In this document: positions 24,899 through 33,722 of the stretch, in pieces
How the letters are laid out: the number at the start of each line of letters is the position of its first letter
Numbering within the stretch: position 1 is the first letter of the stretch
DNA from: Streptomyces sp. DH37
GTDB lineage: Bacteria > Actinomycetota > Actinomycetes > Streptomycetales > Streptomycetaceae
Reading direction: 5' to 3'
DNA length: 64,000 nt
NCBI RefSeq assembly: GCF_029813835.1
Contig: NZ_JARVKV010000023.1
Span: 16,759-80,758, forward strand
Notes under the pieces: generated by a model
Told to the model about the DNA's origin: nothing
The model's database searches: none
Seen by the model: only the letters and a program-made list of their open reading frames with translations
Made by a program: the position numbers and the translations under genes

Positions 24899-26020
24899 GT
24901 GCAGACCCAGACCCTGGCCGGCGCGGCCCTCGCCGCCCCCACCGTCCCCGATGCCCCGAGCGTTCCGGCCCTGGCCGCCGTACCCGTGGACGGCCCGCCG
25001 GCCACCCCGCCCGACCATCCCGAGACCGTTCCGGAGCGGGAGCCGGAGCCCGAACTCCTGAGGGCGGAGCCGCCCCTCGCCCCTCAGCTCGCCCGGCCCG
25101 ACGGAACCGGACCCTCCGCGGACCTCTTCCGCCAGTACCTGCGCGAGATCGGCCGCATCCCCCTGCTGACGGCCGCCGAGGAGGTCGAACTCGCCCGGCG
25201 CGTCGAGGCGGGCCTGTTCGCCGAGGAGCGGCTGAGCCGCACCCCCGGCCCCGACGAGCGCCTCGCCCTCGACCTCGACCGGCTGGTGGTCATGGGCCGG
25301 ATGGCCAAGCGCCGCCTGATCGAGGCCAACCTCCGCCTGGTCGTCTCGGTGGCGAAACGGTACGTCGGCCGCGGACTGACCATGCTCGACCTGGTCCAGG
25401 AGGGCAACCTCGGCCTGATCCGGGCCGTGGAGAAGTTCGACTACACCCGGGGCTACAAGTTCTCCACCTACGCCACCTGGTGGATACGCCAGGCCATGTC
25501 GCGGGCGCTGGCCGACCAGGCCCGCACCATCAGGGTCCCGGTCCACGTCGTGGAGCTGATCAACCGGGTCGTCCGCGTCCAGCGCCGCATCCTCCAGGAG
25601 CGCGGCTACGAACCGACGCCCGAGGAGGTCGCGGCCCAGCTCGACCTGACCGGGGAGCGGGTCAGCGAGGTGCTGCGGCTGGCCCAGGAGCCGGTGTCGC
25701 TGCACGCGCCGGTGGGCGAGGAGGACGACGTCAACCTCGGCGACCTCATCGAGGACGGCGACGCGCCCTCGCCCGTGGAGACCGCCGCCTTCCTGCTGCT
25801 GCGCGAGCACCTGGAGGCGGTGCTCTCCACCCTGGGGGAGCGCGAACGCCGGGTCGTCCAGCTGCGCTACGGGCTCGTCGACGGCCGTCCCCGCACGCTG
25901 GAGGAGATCGGCCGCCTCTTCGGCGTCACCCGCGAGCGCATCCGCCAGATCGAGTCCAAGACCCTCGGCAAGCTCCGCGACCACGCGTACGCGGACCAGC
26001 TCAGGGGCTACCTCGACTGA
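24899..26020 (+). CDS. hrdA: Principal-type RNA polymerase sigma factor, HrdA-like
   Basis: A 373-residue group 1/2 sigma-70 factor that directs core RNA polymerase to promoters. After an Ala/Pro/Glu-rich N-terminus of about 75 residues come region 1.2 ([16 protein letters not shown]), region 2 ([38 protein letters not shown]), region 3 and region 4 with its HTH ([20 protein letters not shown]). All regions are intact. The GTG at 24899 is chosen because TGGAGG lies eight bases upstream and the protein then begins MQTQT. The location directly after dnaG is that of hrdA in Streptomyces coelicolor, so the name rests on synteny. HrdA is usually non-essential. Confidence 0.85.
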   Translation: MQTQTLAGAALAAPTVPDAPSVPALAAVPVDGPPATPPDHPETVPEREPEPELLRAEPPLAPQLARPDGTGPSADLFRQYLREIGRIPLLTAAEEVELARRVEAGLFAEERLSRTPGPDERLALDLDRLVVMGRMAKRRLIEANLRLVVSVAKRYVGRGLTMLDLVQEGNLGLIRAVEKFDYTRGYKFSTYATWWIRQAMSRALADQARTIRVPVHVVELINRVVRVQRRILQERGYEPTPEEVAAQLDLTGERVSEVLRLAQEPVSLHAPVGEEDDVNLGDLIEDGDAPSPVETAAFLLLREHLEAVLSTLGERERRVVQLRYGLVDGRPRTLEEIGRLFGVTRERIRQIESKTLGKLRDHAYADQLRGYLD

Positions 26021-26112
26021 GGCCCGCACCGGCCGCCCGGCCCCACCGCCCGGCTCCACCACCCGTTCCGCCCGGACGGCCGGGCCCGCCGCGGAGCCCG
26101 GCCCCCGCCGGC

Positions 26113-27588
26113 TCAGCCGAACGCCCCCGGGTGCGTCTGCTCCCGCACCGTCACGTACTGCTGCCGCACCGCCTGGCCCACCGCCAGCTCCTCGCCCGGT
26201 TCGAGGACCAGGCCGGAGGGGGCGGGCCACACCGGGGGCTGCCGCGGCGAGAGCGCGCCCCGGGCCACGCCCAGAGCCCAGGCCGCCTGGCGGGCGGCGC
26301 CCAGCGCCGTGTAGTCGGCGGGCTGCGGGACCACGATCTGCGCGCCCAGCAGGGCCGGTGCGATCGCCTGCACCGCCGGCAGCTCGGCCGCGGGCCCCAG
26401 CAGGAAGACCCGGTTGACCGCCACGCCCCGGCCGCGCAGCACGTCGAGGGCGTCGGCGAGCCCGCACAGCATGCCCTCGAAGGCGGCGCGCGCCAGGTGC
26501 TCCGGCTTCATGCTCTCGCGCCGCAGCCCGGCCAGCGTCCCCGCGGTGTGCGGCAGGTCGGGGGTGCGCTCGCCCTCCAGATAGGGCAGCAGCACCAGCC
26601 CGTGGGAGCCCGGCGTGGACGTCAGCGCCAGCTCCGACAGCCCCTCCAGGGAGGTGCCCAGCAGATCGGCCGCGCCGCGCAGCGCCCGGACGGCGTTGAG
26701 GGTGTGCACCACCGGCAGGTGCATGCCGGTGGCGTCGGCGAGCGAGGTGATCGTCCCGGTCGGCTCGGCCAGCGCCTGGTGGTGCACGGAGAAGACCGAA
26801 CCGGACGCCCCCAGCGAGACCACCGCGTCGCCGAGCCCGACGCCCAGCCCGAAGGCCGCGGCCATCGTCTCGCCCGTGCCGGCCGAGATCAGCAGTCCCT
26901 CCGGGGTGTGGCCGGCGGGCTCGGCCGGGCCGAGCACCTCCGGCAGCTTCACCCGGTGGCCCAGCGCCAGTTCGGCCAGGTCCGACCGCCAGGACTCGGT
27001 GGCGGCCGACCAGTAGCCGGTCCCCGAGGCGTCGCCGCGGTCGGTGGTGCGGCGCGGCGGGCGGCCCAGCAGTTGCCACACCAGCCAGTCGTGCGGCTGG
27101 AGCACCTCGGCCACGCGCCGCGCCGCCTCCGGCTCGTGCCGGGCCAGCCAGCGCAGCTTCGCCACCGGCTGCGCCGCCTGCGGCACGGCGCCCACCGCCT
27201 GGGCCCACGCCTCGCGTCCGCCGAGGGCGTCGACGAGGTCGGCCGCCGCGGTCTGCGCGCGCCGGTCGTTGCCGACCAGCGCGGGCCGTACGGGGCTGCC
27301 GGCCTCGTCGAGCGCGACCAGCCCGTTCTGCTGCGCCGAGACGCCGATCGCCTGGACGCCCTCCAGCACCCCGCCGGCCGCGGCCTCGCCGAGCGAGAGC
27401 AGCCACGCCTGCGGGTCGGTCTCGGTGCGCTTCCCCCCGGCCGGCGCGGCCCCGTCCTCCCCGCCGTCCGCGCCCTCCGGCACGGGATGCGGGGCGTGTC
27501 CCCGTCTGATGACGGCACCGGTGTCGGTGTCGCAGACGACGATGCGGGTGTACTCGGACGAACTGTCCAGGCCGGCGACTATCCCCAT
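26113..27588 (-). CDS. FGGY-family carbohydrate kinase, probable xylulokinase
   Basis: A 491-residue ATP-dependent sugar kinase, most like xylulokinase (D-xylulose to xylulose 5-phosphate). The N-terminal FGGY domain starts with VAGLDSSSEYTR and includes AIGVSAQQNGLVALD near residue 85, the family's GQxHG region. The C-terminal domain has VSLGASGSVFSVHH near 255, the actin-fold phosphate and adenosine regions, and ALGAARQAAWALG near 430. The family's GGGAxS-like adenosine loop appears here as LLGPAAELPAVQAI. It is convergent with the sigma gene and 43 bases downstream of the antiporter gene. No ribosome binding site is evident at the ATG. The xylulose call is moderate. Confidence 0.85.
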   Translation of the reverse strand: MGIVAGLDSSSEYTRIVVCDTDTGAVIRRGHAPHPVPEGADGGEDGAAPAGGKRTETDPQAWLLSLGEAAAGGVLEGVQAIGVSAQQNGLVALDEAGSPVRPALVGNDRRAQTAAADLVDALGGREAWAQAVGAVPQAAQPVAKLRWLARHEPEAARRVAEVLQPHDWLVWQLLGRPPRRTTDRGDASGTGYWSAATESWRSDLAELALGHRVKLPEVLGPAEPAGHTPEGLLISAGTGETMAAAFGLGVGLGDAVVSLGASGSVFSVHHQALAEPTGTITSLADATGMHLPVVHTLNAVRALRGAADLLGTSLEGLSELALTSTPGSHGLVLLPYLEGERTPDLPHTAGTLAGLRRESMKPEHLARAAFEGMLCGLADALDVLRGRGVAVNRVFLLGPAAELPAVQAIAPALLGAQIVVPQPADYTALGAARQAAWALGVARGALSPRQPPVWPAPSGLVLEPGEELAVGQAVRQQYVTVREQTHPGAFG

Positions 27589-27631
27589 GCAGGAGATGAT
27601 GCCTCACCGGCGGCCGGGGGGCTCCCCGGCC

Positions 27632-28888
27632 CTACGGCTTCGAGGGGGAGTCCGCGCGGGCCGCCGTGTCGGAGGGGGCCGCGGGCTCCTCCGGCAGCAC
27701 GGCGGGCTTCCCGGACGCGCCGGAGGAGGACGGCACCAGCCGCGGCATCAGGGCCATGACCGCGGGCTCGGTCCAGCGGGCGGCCAGCGGGCCGATGATC
27801 ACCATCAGCAGGACGTACGCGGTGGCCAGCGGCCGGATCTCGGCGGCGACCCCGGCCGCCAGCCCGGCGATGACGATGGAGAACTCGCCGCGCGCCACCA
27901 GCGCGCCGCCCGCGCGCAGCCGGCCCTTGGGGCTGATGCGCGCGCGCCGCGCCGCGTACCAGCCGGTGGCGACCTTGGTGACGACGGTCACCGCGGCCAG
28001 GATCAGCGCGGGCACCAGCACCGGCGGGATGTTCGACGGATCGGTGGACAGGCCGAAGAAGACGAAGAAGACCGCGGCGAACAGGTCGCGCAGCGGAGCG
28101 AACAGCCGGTGGGCGCTCTCGGCGACCTCCCCCGACAGCGCGATGCCGACGAGGAACGCGCCGACCGCCGCCGAGACGTGCAGCTGCTGGGCGATCCCGG
28201 CGATCAGGACGGTGAGCCCCAGCACCACCAGCAGCAGCAGTTCGGGGTTGTCGGAGGAGACGGCCTTGCTGATCAGCCGGCCGTGGCGCAGCGCGACGTA
28301 GAGGACGACCCCCACGGTGCCCAGGGCGACGGCCAGGCTGATGCTGCCGCCCATCAGGCCGACGCCGGCCAGCAGGGTCGTCAGGATCGGCAGGTAGACC
28401 GCCATCGCCAGGTCCTCCATGACGAGGACGCCCAGGACGACCGGTGTCTCGCGGTTGCCGAGCCGTCCCAGGTCGGTGAGGACCTTGGCGATGACGCCCG
28501 AGGAGGAGATCCAGGTGACGCCGGCCAGCGCCACGGCGGCCACCGGCCCCCAGCCCAGGGCGAGGGCGGCGACGGCTCCGGGAGTGGCGTTGAGCACGAA
28601 GTCGACCAGTCCGGACGGGTACTGGGTCTTGAGGTTGTCGACGAGCTCGGAGGCGCTGTACTCCAGGCCCAGCAGGAGCAGCAGCAGGATCACGCCGATC
28701 TCCGCGCCGATCGCGATGAACTCCTCGCTGGCGCTGAGCTCGAAGATGCCGCCGTGCCCGAAGGCGAGGCCCGCCAGCAGGTAGAGGGGGATGGCCGAGA
28801 GCCCGATCCGCCCGGCGAAGCGGCCGATGATCCCCAGGCCGAGGATGATGGCGCCCAGTTCGATGAGCAGCATGGTGGTGTCGTGCAT
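27632..28888 (-). CDS. CPA2-family cation/proton antiporter (KhtU-like)
   Basis: A 418-residue integral membrane antiporter with about 12 hydrophobic segments, exchanging K+ (or Na+) for H+. The Na_H_Exchanger domain covers most of the length, with AIGAEIGVILLLLLLGLEYS around residue 65 and VGAFLVGIALSG near 240. The C-terminus lacks a fused TrkA domain. That domain is supplied by the gene two bases upstream, which encodes a TrkA-C protein, so the two form a two-subunit KhtTU-like system. Such systems respond to cytoplasmic pH or cyclic di-AMP in Bacillus and Streptomyces relatives (family knowledge). Confidence 0.9.
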   Translation of the reverse strand: MHDTTMLLIELGAIILGLGIIGRFAGRIGLSAIPLYLLAGLAFGHGGIFELSASEEFIAIGAEIGVILLLLLLGLEYSASELVDNLKTQYPSGLVDFVLNATPGAVAALALGWGPVAAVALAGVTWISSSGVIAKVLTDLGRLGNRETPVVLGVLVMEDLAMAVYLPILTTLLAGVGLMGGSISLAVALGTVGVVLYVALRHGRLISKAVSSDNPELLLLVVLGLTVLIAGIAQQLHVSAAVGAFLVGIALSGEVAESAHRLFAPLRDLFAAVFFVFFGLSTDPSNIPPVLVPALILAAVTVVTKVATGWYAARRARISPKGRLRAGGALVARGEFSIVIAGLAAGVAAEIRPLATAYVLLMVIIGPLAARWTEPAVMALMPRLVPSSSGASGKPAVLPEEPAAPSDTAARADSPSKP

Positions 28889-28890
28889 GC

Positions 28891-29364
28891 TCAGCCCCCC
28901 GCGATGATCTGGGCGAGTTCCTCGACGCCCTCGCGGGTGCCCACGACCACGAGGACGTCACCCGCCTCCAGCCTGAAGTCCGGCCCCGGGGCCGGGTGCG
29001 GCGCGGTGCGCCGCAGCACCGCGACGATGGACGCGCCGGTGCGGGTCCGGGCGCGGGTGTCGCCCAGCGGCCGCCCCCGGTACGGGGACTTGGCGGCCAC
29101 CGGGATCCGCACGGTGGCCAGGTCCAGCTCGCCCATGGCCAGGTCCGGGGTCTCCGGGGCGGGCGCGATCAGGGCGCCGAGGGAGGCGGCCTCGTCGGCG
29201 TCGAGCGGGAAGGACGCCTGGCACCTGTCGGGGTCCTCGGGATCGTAGAAGCCCAGGAAGCGCCGCCCGTCCTGGTGGACGACGACCGACAGGTGCCGCC
29301 CGGAGCGGGTGGTGACGTCGTACTGGACACCGACTCCCGGAAGCGATGTGCGTTTCATGGACAT
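28891..29364 (-). CDS. TrkA-C domain regulatory subunit of the antiporter (KhtT-like)
   Basis: A 157-residue cytosolic protein. The first 75 residues form a small alpha/beta domain (VQYDVTTRSGRHLSVVVH), and the C-terminal half is a TrkA-C/RCK_C domain (GASIVAVLRR, then FRLEAGDVLVVVGTREGVEE). Such proteins gate CPA2 antiporters by binding a ligand. The ATG at 29364 is preceded by GGGGGAG. Its stop is two bases before the antiporter start, so the pair is co-translated. The 589-base region upstream (29365-29953) carries no gene I can support. Confidence 0.9.
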   Translation of the reverse strand: MSMKRTSLPGVGVQYDVTTRSGRHLSVVVHQDGRRFLGFYDPEDPDRCQASFPLDADEAASLGALIAPAPETPDLAMGELDLATVRIPVAAKSPYRGRPLGDTRARTRTGASIVAVLRRTAPHPAPGPDFRLEAGDVLVVVGTREGVEELAQIIAGG

Positions 29365-29953
29365 GGCTCTCTCCCCCTGGAACGGATCGGGCGGGGCCCC
29401 GGACCGGCGGCGTCGGCGGGAGAGCCCCTCGGGCGAAGCGAGGGCAAGTTTCGCACAGGGGGCTCTCCGCGGTCGGCGCGTGTGCGCGCACGACCTGCGC
29501 GGATCCGCCGCGCTCCCGCCACCGGGCCCGCCGCGGGGACGGCCGGGTGCCGGTCGTCGGCGAACTCGTCCGAGGTCTCCGGGGCGACGGTGGCGAGCCG
29601 TGCGCCCGTGCGCCGCTCCCCGTGCGGACGGGGGAGTCGGGCCGGTGCGGTTCCCGCGGCCGGCGCCGCGCGGTTCCGTGGCGCCGACCGGCTCCTGGGC
29701 ACCGGCTTCGACGGGGACTTGCGGATCACTCCGCTCGGCGAGCGGATCGAGGATCTGATCGACCCGCTCGGCGGCCCGGCGCCCGGCGCCCGACTCCCCG
29801 GCGAACGCCGTCCCACCCGGCCGGCGGTGTACGGGCCGTTCCGGGTGACGGGACCGGACCAGAAGGGAGGGGAAGGGGGGGAGGGCGAGCGCGGCCACGG
29901 ACGGCGCGGAAGCGTTCCGGCCGACGCCGGAACGTTCCCCCCGGCTCGGTGAG
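29365..29953. other. 589-base region without a supported gene
   Basis: This lies between the antiporter operon start and the tRNA genes. It should contain the operon's promoter, but no clear -10/-35 pair was found. On the plus strand, about 29690-29780 has strong third-position GC in one frame and would read GTGFDGDLRITPLGER. It lacks a plausible start and the downstream part looks random, so it could be a gene remnant or a chance pattern. Confidence 0.4.
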
Positions 29954-30027
29954 TGGGGCGGGTGGGACTCGAACCCACGGCCGACGGATTATGAGTCCGC
30001 TGCTCTAACCGGCTGAGCTACCGCCCC
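29954..30027 (-). tRNA. tRNA with CAT anticodon (Ile2 or elongator Met)
   Basis: A 74-base cloverleaf on the minus strand: acceptor GGGGCGG/CCGCCCC, D-arm GCTCAGCCGGTTAGAGC, anticodon stem GCGGA/TCCGT with loop CTCATAA (anticodon CAT), and T-arm with GGTTCGAGTCC. The discriminator is A and CCA is not encoded. The anticodon fits either elongator Met or the lysidine-modified Ile2. It is not the initiator, because the acceptor has a paired 1-72 end and the anticodon stem lacks three G-C pairs. I cannot separate Met from Ile2 by eye. Confidence 0.92.
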
Positions 30028-30196
30028 GGGACGGCGCGCCACGCACATCTGTGCGCGCCGTCTGCCGCAGCATAGCCGCTCATACGATCTCCCGCCCGTG
30101 CCGGGGGGAGGCGGGGGCCGGTGAGGGCCGTGATCACGGGCCGGAGGCCCGTCGCCGGAACGGAGCAGGCGTTCCGGCAGGCCACCGGGCACACGA

Positions 30197-30222
30197 AGAA
30201 GGGCCCCTCGCGGGGCCCTTCT
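30197..30222 (-). terminator. Terminator downstream of tRNA-Asn
   Basis: A perfect 11-bp stem (AGAAGGGCCCC with GGGGCCCTTCT) and a TCGC loop sits eight bases past the 3' end of tRNA-Asn on the minus strand. On that strand it is followed by TCGTGTGCCC with only a weak T content. Confidence 0.75.
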
Positions 30223-30229
30223 CCTCCTG

Positions 30230-30302
30230 CTCCCCCGACTGGACTCGAACCAGTAACCTGCCGGTTAACAGCCGGCTGCTCTGCCAATTGAGCTACAGGG
30301 GA
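30230..30302 (-). tRNA. tRNA-Asn (GTT)
   Basis: A 73-base cloverleaf on the minus strand: acceptor TCCCCTG paired with CGGGGGA (one G-T), D-arm GCTCAATTGGCAGAGC, anticodon arm with loop CTGTTAA (anticodon GTT), and T-arm GGTTCGAGTCC. The discriminator is G, usual for Asn, and CCA is not encoded. It is upstream of the CAT tRNA on the same strand, with a terminator-like hairpin in between, so the two may be separate transcripts. Confidence 0.96.
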
Positions 30303-30501
30303 CTGCTGCTTGGAGTCGCCCATTCCGGTTTCCCGGGGGCGCTCCCTGCTGGCGAGGAATACAGTAGCGCATGCCGGGGGGTGCTCTGAAATCGGTATTC
30401 GCGGCGCGCCTCGGGGGTACGCGGGGGATGTCCGCCGCAGACCGACAGGGCGCGCCCGCGGGCCGGGCCGCGCCGGGAGAGACCTGAGAAAGGGTGGAGC
30501 C

Positions 30502-30813
30502 ATGCGCTACCGGCTCACGTTCGTCGTAGGAGTTGCCGTCGGGTACGTGTTCGGCACGCGGGCCGGGCGGGAGAAGTACGAGCAGCTGCGCAAGTCGGCC
30601 CGGCAGTTCGCCGAGAACCCCGCGGTGCGCAACGCCTACGAGTCCGCCACGCACAACGGGCGGGAGATGGCCACCAAGGCGCTGGGCACGGTGTCCGGGC
30701 GGGTGGGCGACCGTCTGCCCGGCTCGGTCTCCGACAAGGTGCGCACGCTGCGCGGCCGCCGCGTCGAGCAGCGCACGCCGTTCGACGACGGCTGGGGCAC
30801 CGGCAACGCCTGA
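30502..30813 (+). CDS. Small YtxH-like membrane-anchored protein
   Basis: A 103-residue protein. The N-terminus has one short hydrophobic segment (LTFVVGVAVGYVFGTRAG, residues 4-21), and the remainder is charged and helical (REKYEQLRKSARQF). This matches the YtxH-like group of small stress-associated proteins. The VGYVFGTRAGREKYEQL stretch is characteristic. GGTGGAG precedes the ATG at 30502. It stands alone between the tRNA genes and the convergent LigD-type gene. Molecular function is unknown. Confidence 0.8.
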   Translation: MRYRLTFVVGVAVGYVFGTRAGREKYEQLRKSARQFAENPAVRNAYESATHNGREMATKALGTVSGRVGDRLPGSVSDKVRTLRGRRVEQRTPFDDGWGTGNA

Positions 30814-30831
30814 CGCCCGCTCCGGCGGCCG

Positions 30832-31725
30832 TCAGCGGCCGTCCGGCAGCCGCCCCGCGCGGGAGGGGTCGAGGAGGGGGCCGAGCAGATCGCCGTGCCG
30901 GTCCAGCCGGGAGGCCAGGTCGCCGGCCGGGAAGACGAGGTCGCCGGGTTGTTCGCAACCGGCGACCTCGTCCCATGTCACCGGGGTGGAGACGGTCGGC
31001 CGGGGCCGTGCGCGCAGGGTGTACGGGGCGGCGGTGGTGCGCGTCCACAGGTTCTGGCTGTGGTCGACGAAGACCCGGCCCCCGCGCAGCCGCCGGGGCA
31101 CCTGGTGCACGACGAGGTCCGGCAGCTCCCCGGCCGCCTCGCGGGCCAGCCGCTCCGCGTAACCGGCCACCGCCTCGGAGTCGGTGGGCCGCAGCGGGGC
31201 GAGCACGTGCAGCCCCTTGGAGCCGGAGGTCTTGGCGTACGAGGGCAGGCCGTCGCGCTCCAGCCGGTCGCGCAGCCACCGGGCGACCGCGCAGCACTCG
31301 ACGACCGTGGCCGGGGCGCCCGGGTCGAGGTCGAACACCAGCCGGTCGGCCTTCCCCTCCGCCGGGAGCCGCCACTGGGGGGTGTGCAGTTCCAGGGCGG
31401 CGAGGTTGGCCGCCCACAGCAGGGTCGGCAGGTCCTGGACGACGACCTGCCGGTCGGTCTTCCCGTCGACGCGGTGCACCTCGCGCACGGTCACCCAGTC
31501 CGGTGTGCCGGGCGGCACGTGCTTGGCCATGAACGGCCTGGCCTCCACGCCGCGGGGGGCGCGGACGAAGGACGCCGGGCGGTCGCGGAGGTGGGGCAGG
31601 AGCGCGTCGGCGACGGAGGCGTAGTAGTCCACGACGTCGCCCTTGGTGAAGCCGGCGTCGGGGTAGAGGACCTTGTCCAGCCTGGTCAGGTCGATCGTCC
31701 GGCCTTCCACGACGGTGTTCGTCAT
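30832..31725 (-). CDS. Stand-alone LigD-type DNA polymerase domain protein
   Basis: A 297-residue archaeo-eukaryotic-primase-type polymerase domain like the LigD polymerase module of bacterial non-homologous end joining. The start NTVVEGRTIDLTRLDKVLYP and the FTKGDVVDYYASVADALLPH segment are typical. Catalytic acidic residues are in LVFDLDPG near residue 135. SYAKTSGSKGLHVLAPL around 180 carries the conserved SGxxGxH-like motif. There is no ligase or nuclease domain here; in Streptomyces the three LigD activities are usually on separate genes. It repairs double-strand breaks with Ku in other actinobacteria. No Ku gene is in the window. Confidence 0.9.
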   Translation of the reverse strand: MTNTVVEGRTIDLTRLDKVLYPDAGFTKGDVVDYYASVADALLPHLRDRPASFVRAPRGVEARPFMAKHVPPGTPDWVTVREVHRVDGKTDRQVVVQDLPTLLWAANLAALELHTPQWRLPAEGKADRLVFDLDPGAPATVVECCAVARWLRDRLERDGLPSYAKTSGSKGLHVLAPLRPTDSEAVAGYAERLAREAAGELPDLVVHQVPRRLRGGRVFVDHSQNLWTRTTAAPYTLRARPRPTVSTPVTWDEVAGCEQPGDLVFPAGDLASRLDRHGDLLGPLLDPSRAGRLPDGR

Positions 31726-31841
31726 GGAGTACGGGTCCCACGGACGGCGCCGTTCATGCGGGGCGCGGTGCGCCGGGGCCGACGACGGAACCGGTGACGG
31801 CGCCGACGAGTGGGACCGGTGACGGCGCCGGGCGCGGGCCG

Positions 31842-31871
31842 TTGCCGGGCGGTTCGGGGTGCGGCTAGCCT
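31842..31871 (+). promoter_or_regulatory. Candidate promoter of the IclR gene
   Basis: TTGCCG (31842-31847) and TAGCCT (31866-31871) with an 18-base spacer form a vegetative-type promoter. The start point would be near 31878. The leader of about 85 bases contains the operator-like sequence at 31894-31907. Confidence 0.5.
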
Positions 31872-31893
31872 GTGTTCGTGATTCCGGTCATCC

Positions 31894-31907
31894 TTCGGAA
31901 TCTCGAA
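31894..31907. promoter_or_regulatory. Sugar-regulon operator, site 1 (IclR gene leader)
   Basis: TTCGGAATCTCGAA is an imperfect palindrome just after the predicted transcription start of the IclR gene. It matches the sites at 37193, 49624 and 52087. An overlapping inverted repeat ATTCCG-N9-CGGAAT spans 31881-31901. Its position suits autorepression. Confidence 0.55.
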
Positions 31908-31960
31908 CGACAGGGGGTTCCGGTGGGGCCGGGGCCGCGGGGGAGAAGGGGAGGACGGCG

Positions 31961-32740
31961 ATGGGGCGTCTCGTACCGGCCGTGACCAGGGCTCTCGACA
32001 TACTGGAACTCTTCCTCGACGGGGACGGAGTCCTGTCGGCGCCGGAGATCACGCGGAAGCTGGGCCTCCCCCGCACCACCGTCCACGAGCTGGTGACCAC
32101 CCTGGCCGCGCGCTCGTATCTGGTACCCGTGCCCGAACAGCCCGGACGTTACCGGCTCGGGGTGCGCACCTACCAGCTCGGGAGCCGCTACGCCGAGCAG
32201 CTCGACCTCGCGGCCGAGGGGCAGCAGGTGGCCCGGAGCGTCGCCGAGACCTGTGACGAGACGGTGCACGTGGCCATCCTGGAGGGCGCGGACGTCATCT
32301 ACATCGCCAAGGTGGACAGCACCCACGCGGTCCGCATGGTCTCCGCCGCCGGACGCCGCCTGCCCGCGCACTGCACCTCGGTGGGGAAGATGCTGCTGGC
32401 CTCGCTGCCCCAGGACGAACTGGACGCGCGTCTGCCCGGTCCCGGTGACGAGCCGCTGCGGGGGATGACGGCGAACTCCATCACCTCGCCCGGGGAGTTG
32501 CGCGAGGCGCTGGCCGAGATCCGGGCGCGCGGAATCGCCGTCGAGCGGCGCGAGTCCAACCCCGACGTGAGCTGCGTGGCCGCGCCCGTGCGCGACGGCA
32601 CGGGCAGGGTCGTCGCGGCGCTCAGCATCTCGGTGCCCATGATCCGCTGGAGCGAGGAGCGGCGCGCCGAACTGGAGACCCTGGCGGCCAGGGGCGCCGC
32701 CGAGCTGTCGTCGCGGCTGGGATACCGGGGCGCGGCGTAG
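31961..32740 (+). CDS. IclR-family transcriptional regulator
   Basis: A 259-residue repressor or activator of the IclR family. The N-terminal winged helix-turn-helix (about 1-65) reads LSAPEITRKLGLPRTTVHEL. The effector domain (about 80-255) contains VHVAILEGADVIYIAKVDS, SAAGRRLPAHCTSVGKM and ESNPDVSCVAAPVRDGTG, the last with the conserved Cys. The start at 31961 is set by GGGAGG seven bases upstream; a longer reading to 31878 is not needed. It precedes a lactonase-like gene by 53 bases. A motif in its leader recurs before the sugar transport and catabolic genes. It is the best candidate for their regulator. Effectors of such proteins are often sugars or sugar acids. Confidence 0.93.
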   Translation: MGRLVPAVTRALDILELFLDGDGVLSAPEITRKLGLPRTTVHELVTTLAARSYLVPVPEQPGRYRLGVRTYQLGSRYAEQLDLAAEGQQVARSVAETCDETVHVAILEGADVIYIAKVDSTHAVRMVSAAGRRLPAHCTSVGKMLLASLPQDELDARLPGPGDEPLRGMTANSITSPGELREALAEIRARGIAVERRESNPDVSCVAAPVRDGTGRVVAALSISVPMIRWSEERRAELETLAARGAAELSSRLGYRGAA

Positions 32741-32793
32741 GCGAGCGGACGCGGACGAGCGGACGCCGAGGCAGGAAGAAGGGGCGGGACGGC

Positions 32794-33660
32794 ATGGGTG
32801 TGGCAGGGAGACGGGCGCGGCTCGACGTCGCGGTGCGGCAGGGCGCGCTGCTGGGCGAGGGCCCCACGTGGGACGCGGAGCGCGAGCGGCTGCTGTGGGT
32901 GGACATCCTGGCGGGCCGGGTGCACACCTACGCCCCGGCCGACGGCCGCCGCACGGTGCTGGCGACCGAGCAGCACGTGGGCGCGGCCAAGCCGCGGGCC
33001 GGGGGCGGACTGGTGGTCAACCTCCGCGACGGGGTGGGCCTGTACGACGAGGACGGCTCGTTCTCGTGGCTGCACCGCGAGCCCGTCCCGGGCCGCCGGG
33101 GCAACGACGCGGCCGTCGCCCCCGACGGCGCGCTGTGGGCGGGCACGATGGCGTACGACGAGCGCCCGGGCGGGGGAACGCTCAGCCGTGTCGCCCCGGA
33201 CGGCTCGGCCGTCACGGTCCTGGCGGACGTGACGATCGGCAACGGCACGGGCTGGAGCCCGGACGGGCGGCTGATGTACTTCATCGACACCCCGACCCGC
33301 CGTATCGACGTCTTCGACGTCGACGGACCCGAGGTGCTGGGCCGCCGGACACTGGCGCGGATCGAGGAGGGCGCGGGCTTCCCCGACGGGCTGACGGTGG
33401 ACGCGGACGGCTGCGTCTGGGTCGCCCTGTGGGGCGGCGGCGCGGTCCGGCGGTACACGCCCGACGGCAGGCTGGACCGCACGGTCGCCGTTCCGGCCTC
33501 CAACACGACGGCGTGCGCCTTCGGCGGCCCGGGACTGCGGGACCTCTACATCACCACGGCGCGGACGGGCGCCGACCCCGCGACGGAGCCGCTGGCCGGT
33601 TCGCTGCTGGTGCTGCCGGGCGCGGGGGAGGGACTGGCGCAGCCGCCCTTCGCCGGTTGA
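32794..33660 (+). CDS. SMP-30/gluconolactonase-family sugar lactonase
   Basis: A 288-residue six-bladed beta-propeller of the SMP-30/LRE family. These cytosolic metal enzymes open aldono-lactones to sugar acids. Family marks are LLGEGPTWD near residue 20 (metal Glu), GRRGNDAAVAPDGALWAGTM around 102-121 (Asn and Asp), GNGTGWSPDGRLMYFIDT near 150 (Asn), and FPDGLTVDADGCVWVALWGG near 196 (metal Asp). It follows the IclR gene directly. Together with the dehydrogenase at 49704 and the dehydratase at 50905 it could supply the lactonase step of an oxidative pentose or hexose pathway. Confidence 0.9.
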   Translation: MGVAGRRARLDVAVRQGALLGEGPTWDAERERLLWVDILAGRVHTYAPADGRRTVLATEQHVGAAKPRAGGGLVVNLRDGVGLYDEDGSFSWLHREPVPGRRGNDAAVAPDGALWAGTMAYDERPGGGTLSRVAPDGSAVTVLADVTIGNGTGWSPDGRLMYFIDTPTRRIDVFDVDGPEVLGRRTLARIEEGAGFPDGLTVDADGCVWVALWGGGAVRRYTPDGRLDRTVAVPASNTTACAFGGPGLRDLYITTARTGADPATEPLAGSLLVLPGAGEGLAQPPFAG

Positions 33661-33722
33661 CACCGGATCTTCACAGAGGGGCCTTCTCCTGCCCGCGCCC
33701 GGCCTCGTACCCTGCGGACTCC

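Noticed and set aside
21662..27607. A 1981-codon open frame on the minus strand
   Set aside because: It covers dnaG and the sigma gene in antisense. The real genes have complete motifs and the expected third-position GC.
22153..27759. An 1868-codon open frame on the plus strand
   Set aside because: It is an out-of-frame shadow of the GNAT, dnaG and sigma genes, Arg/Pro-rich and without domains.
29585..29952. Possible small plus-strand gene before the tRNAs
   Set aside because: One 90-base patch has coding-like third-position GC, but there is no ribosome binding site, the flanks look random and the frame ends next to a tRNA.
29954..30302. tRNA attachment site of an integrated element
   Set aside because: Both tRNA genes are complete, but no integrase gene or duplicated tRNA end is seen nearby.
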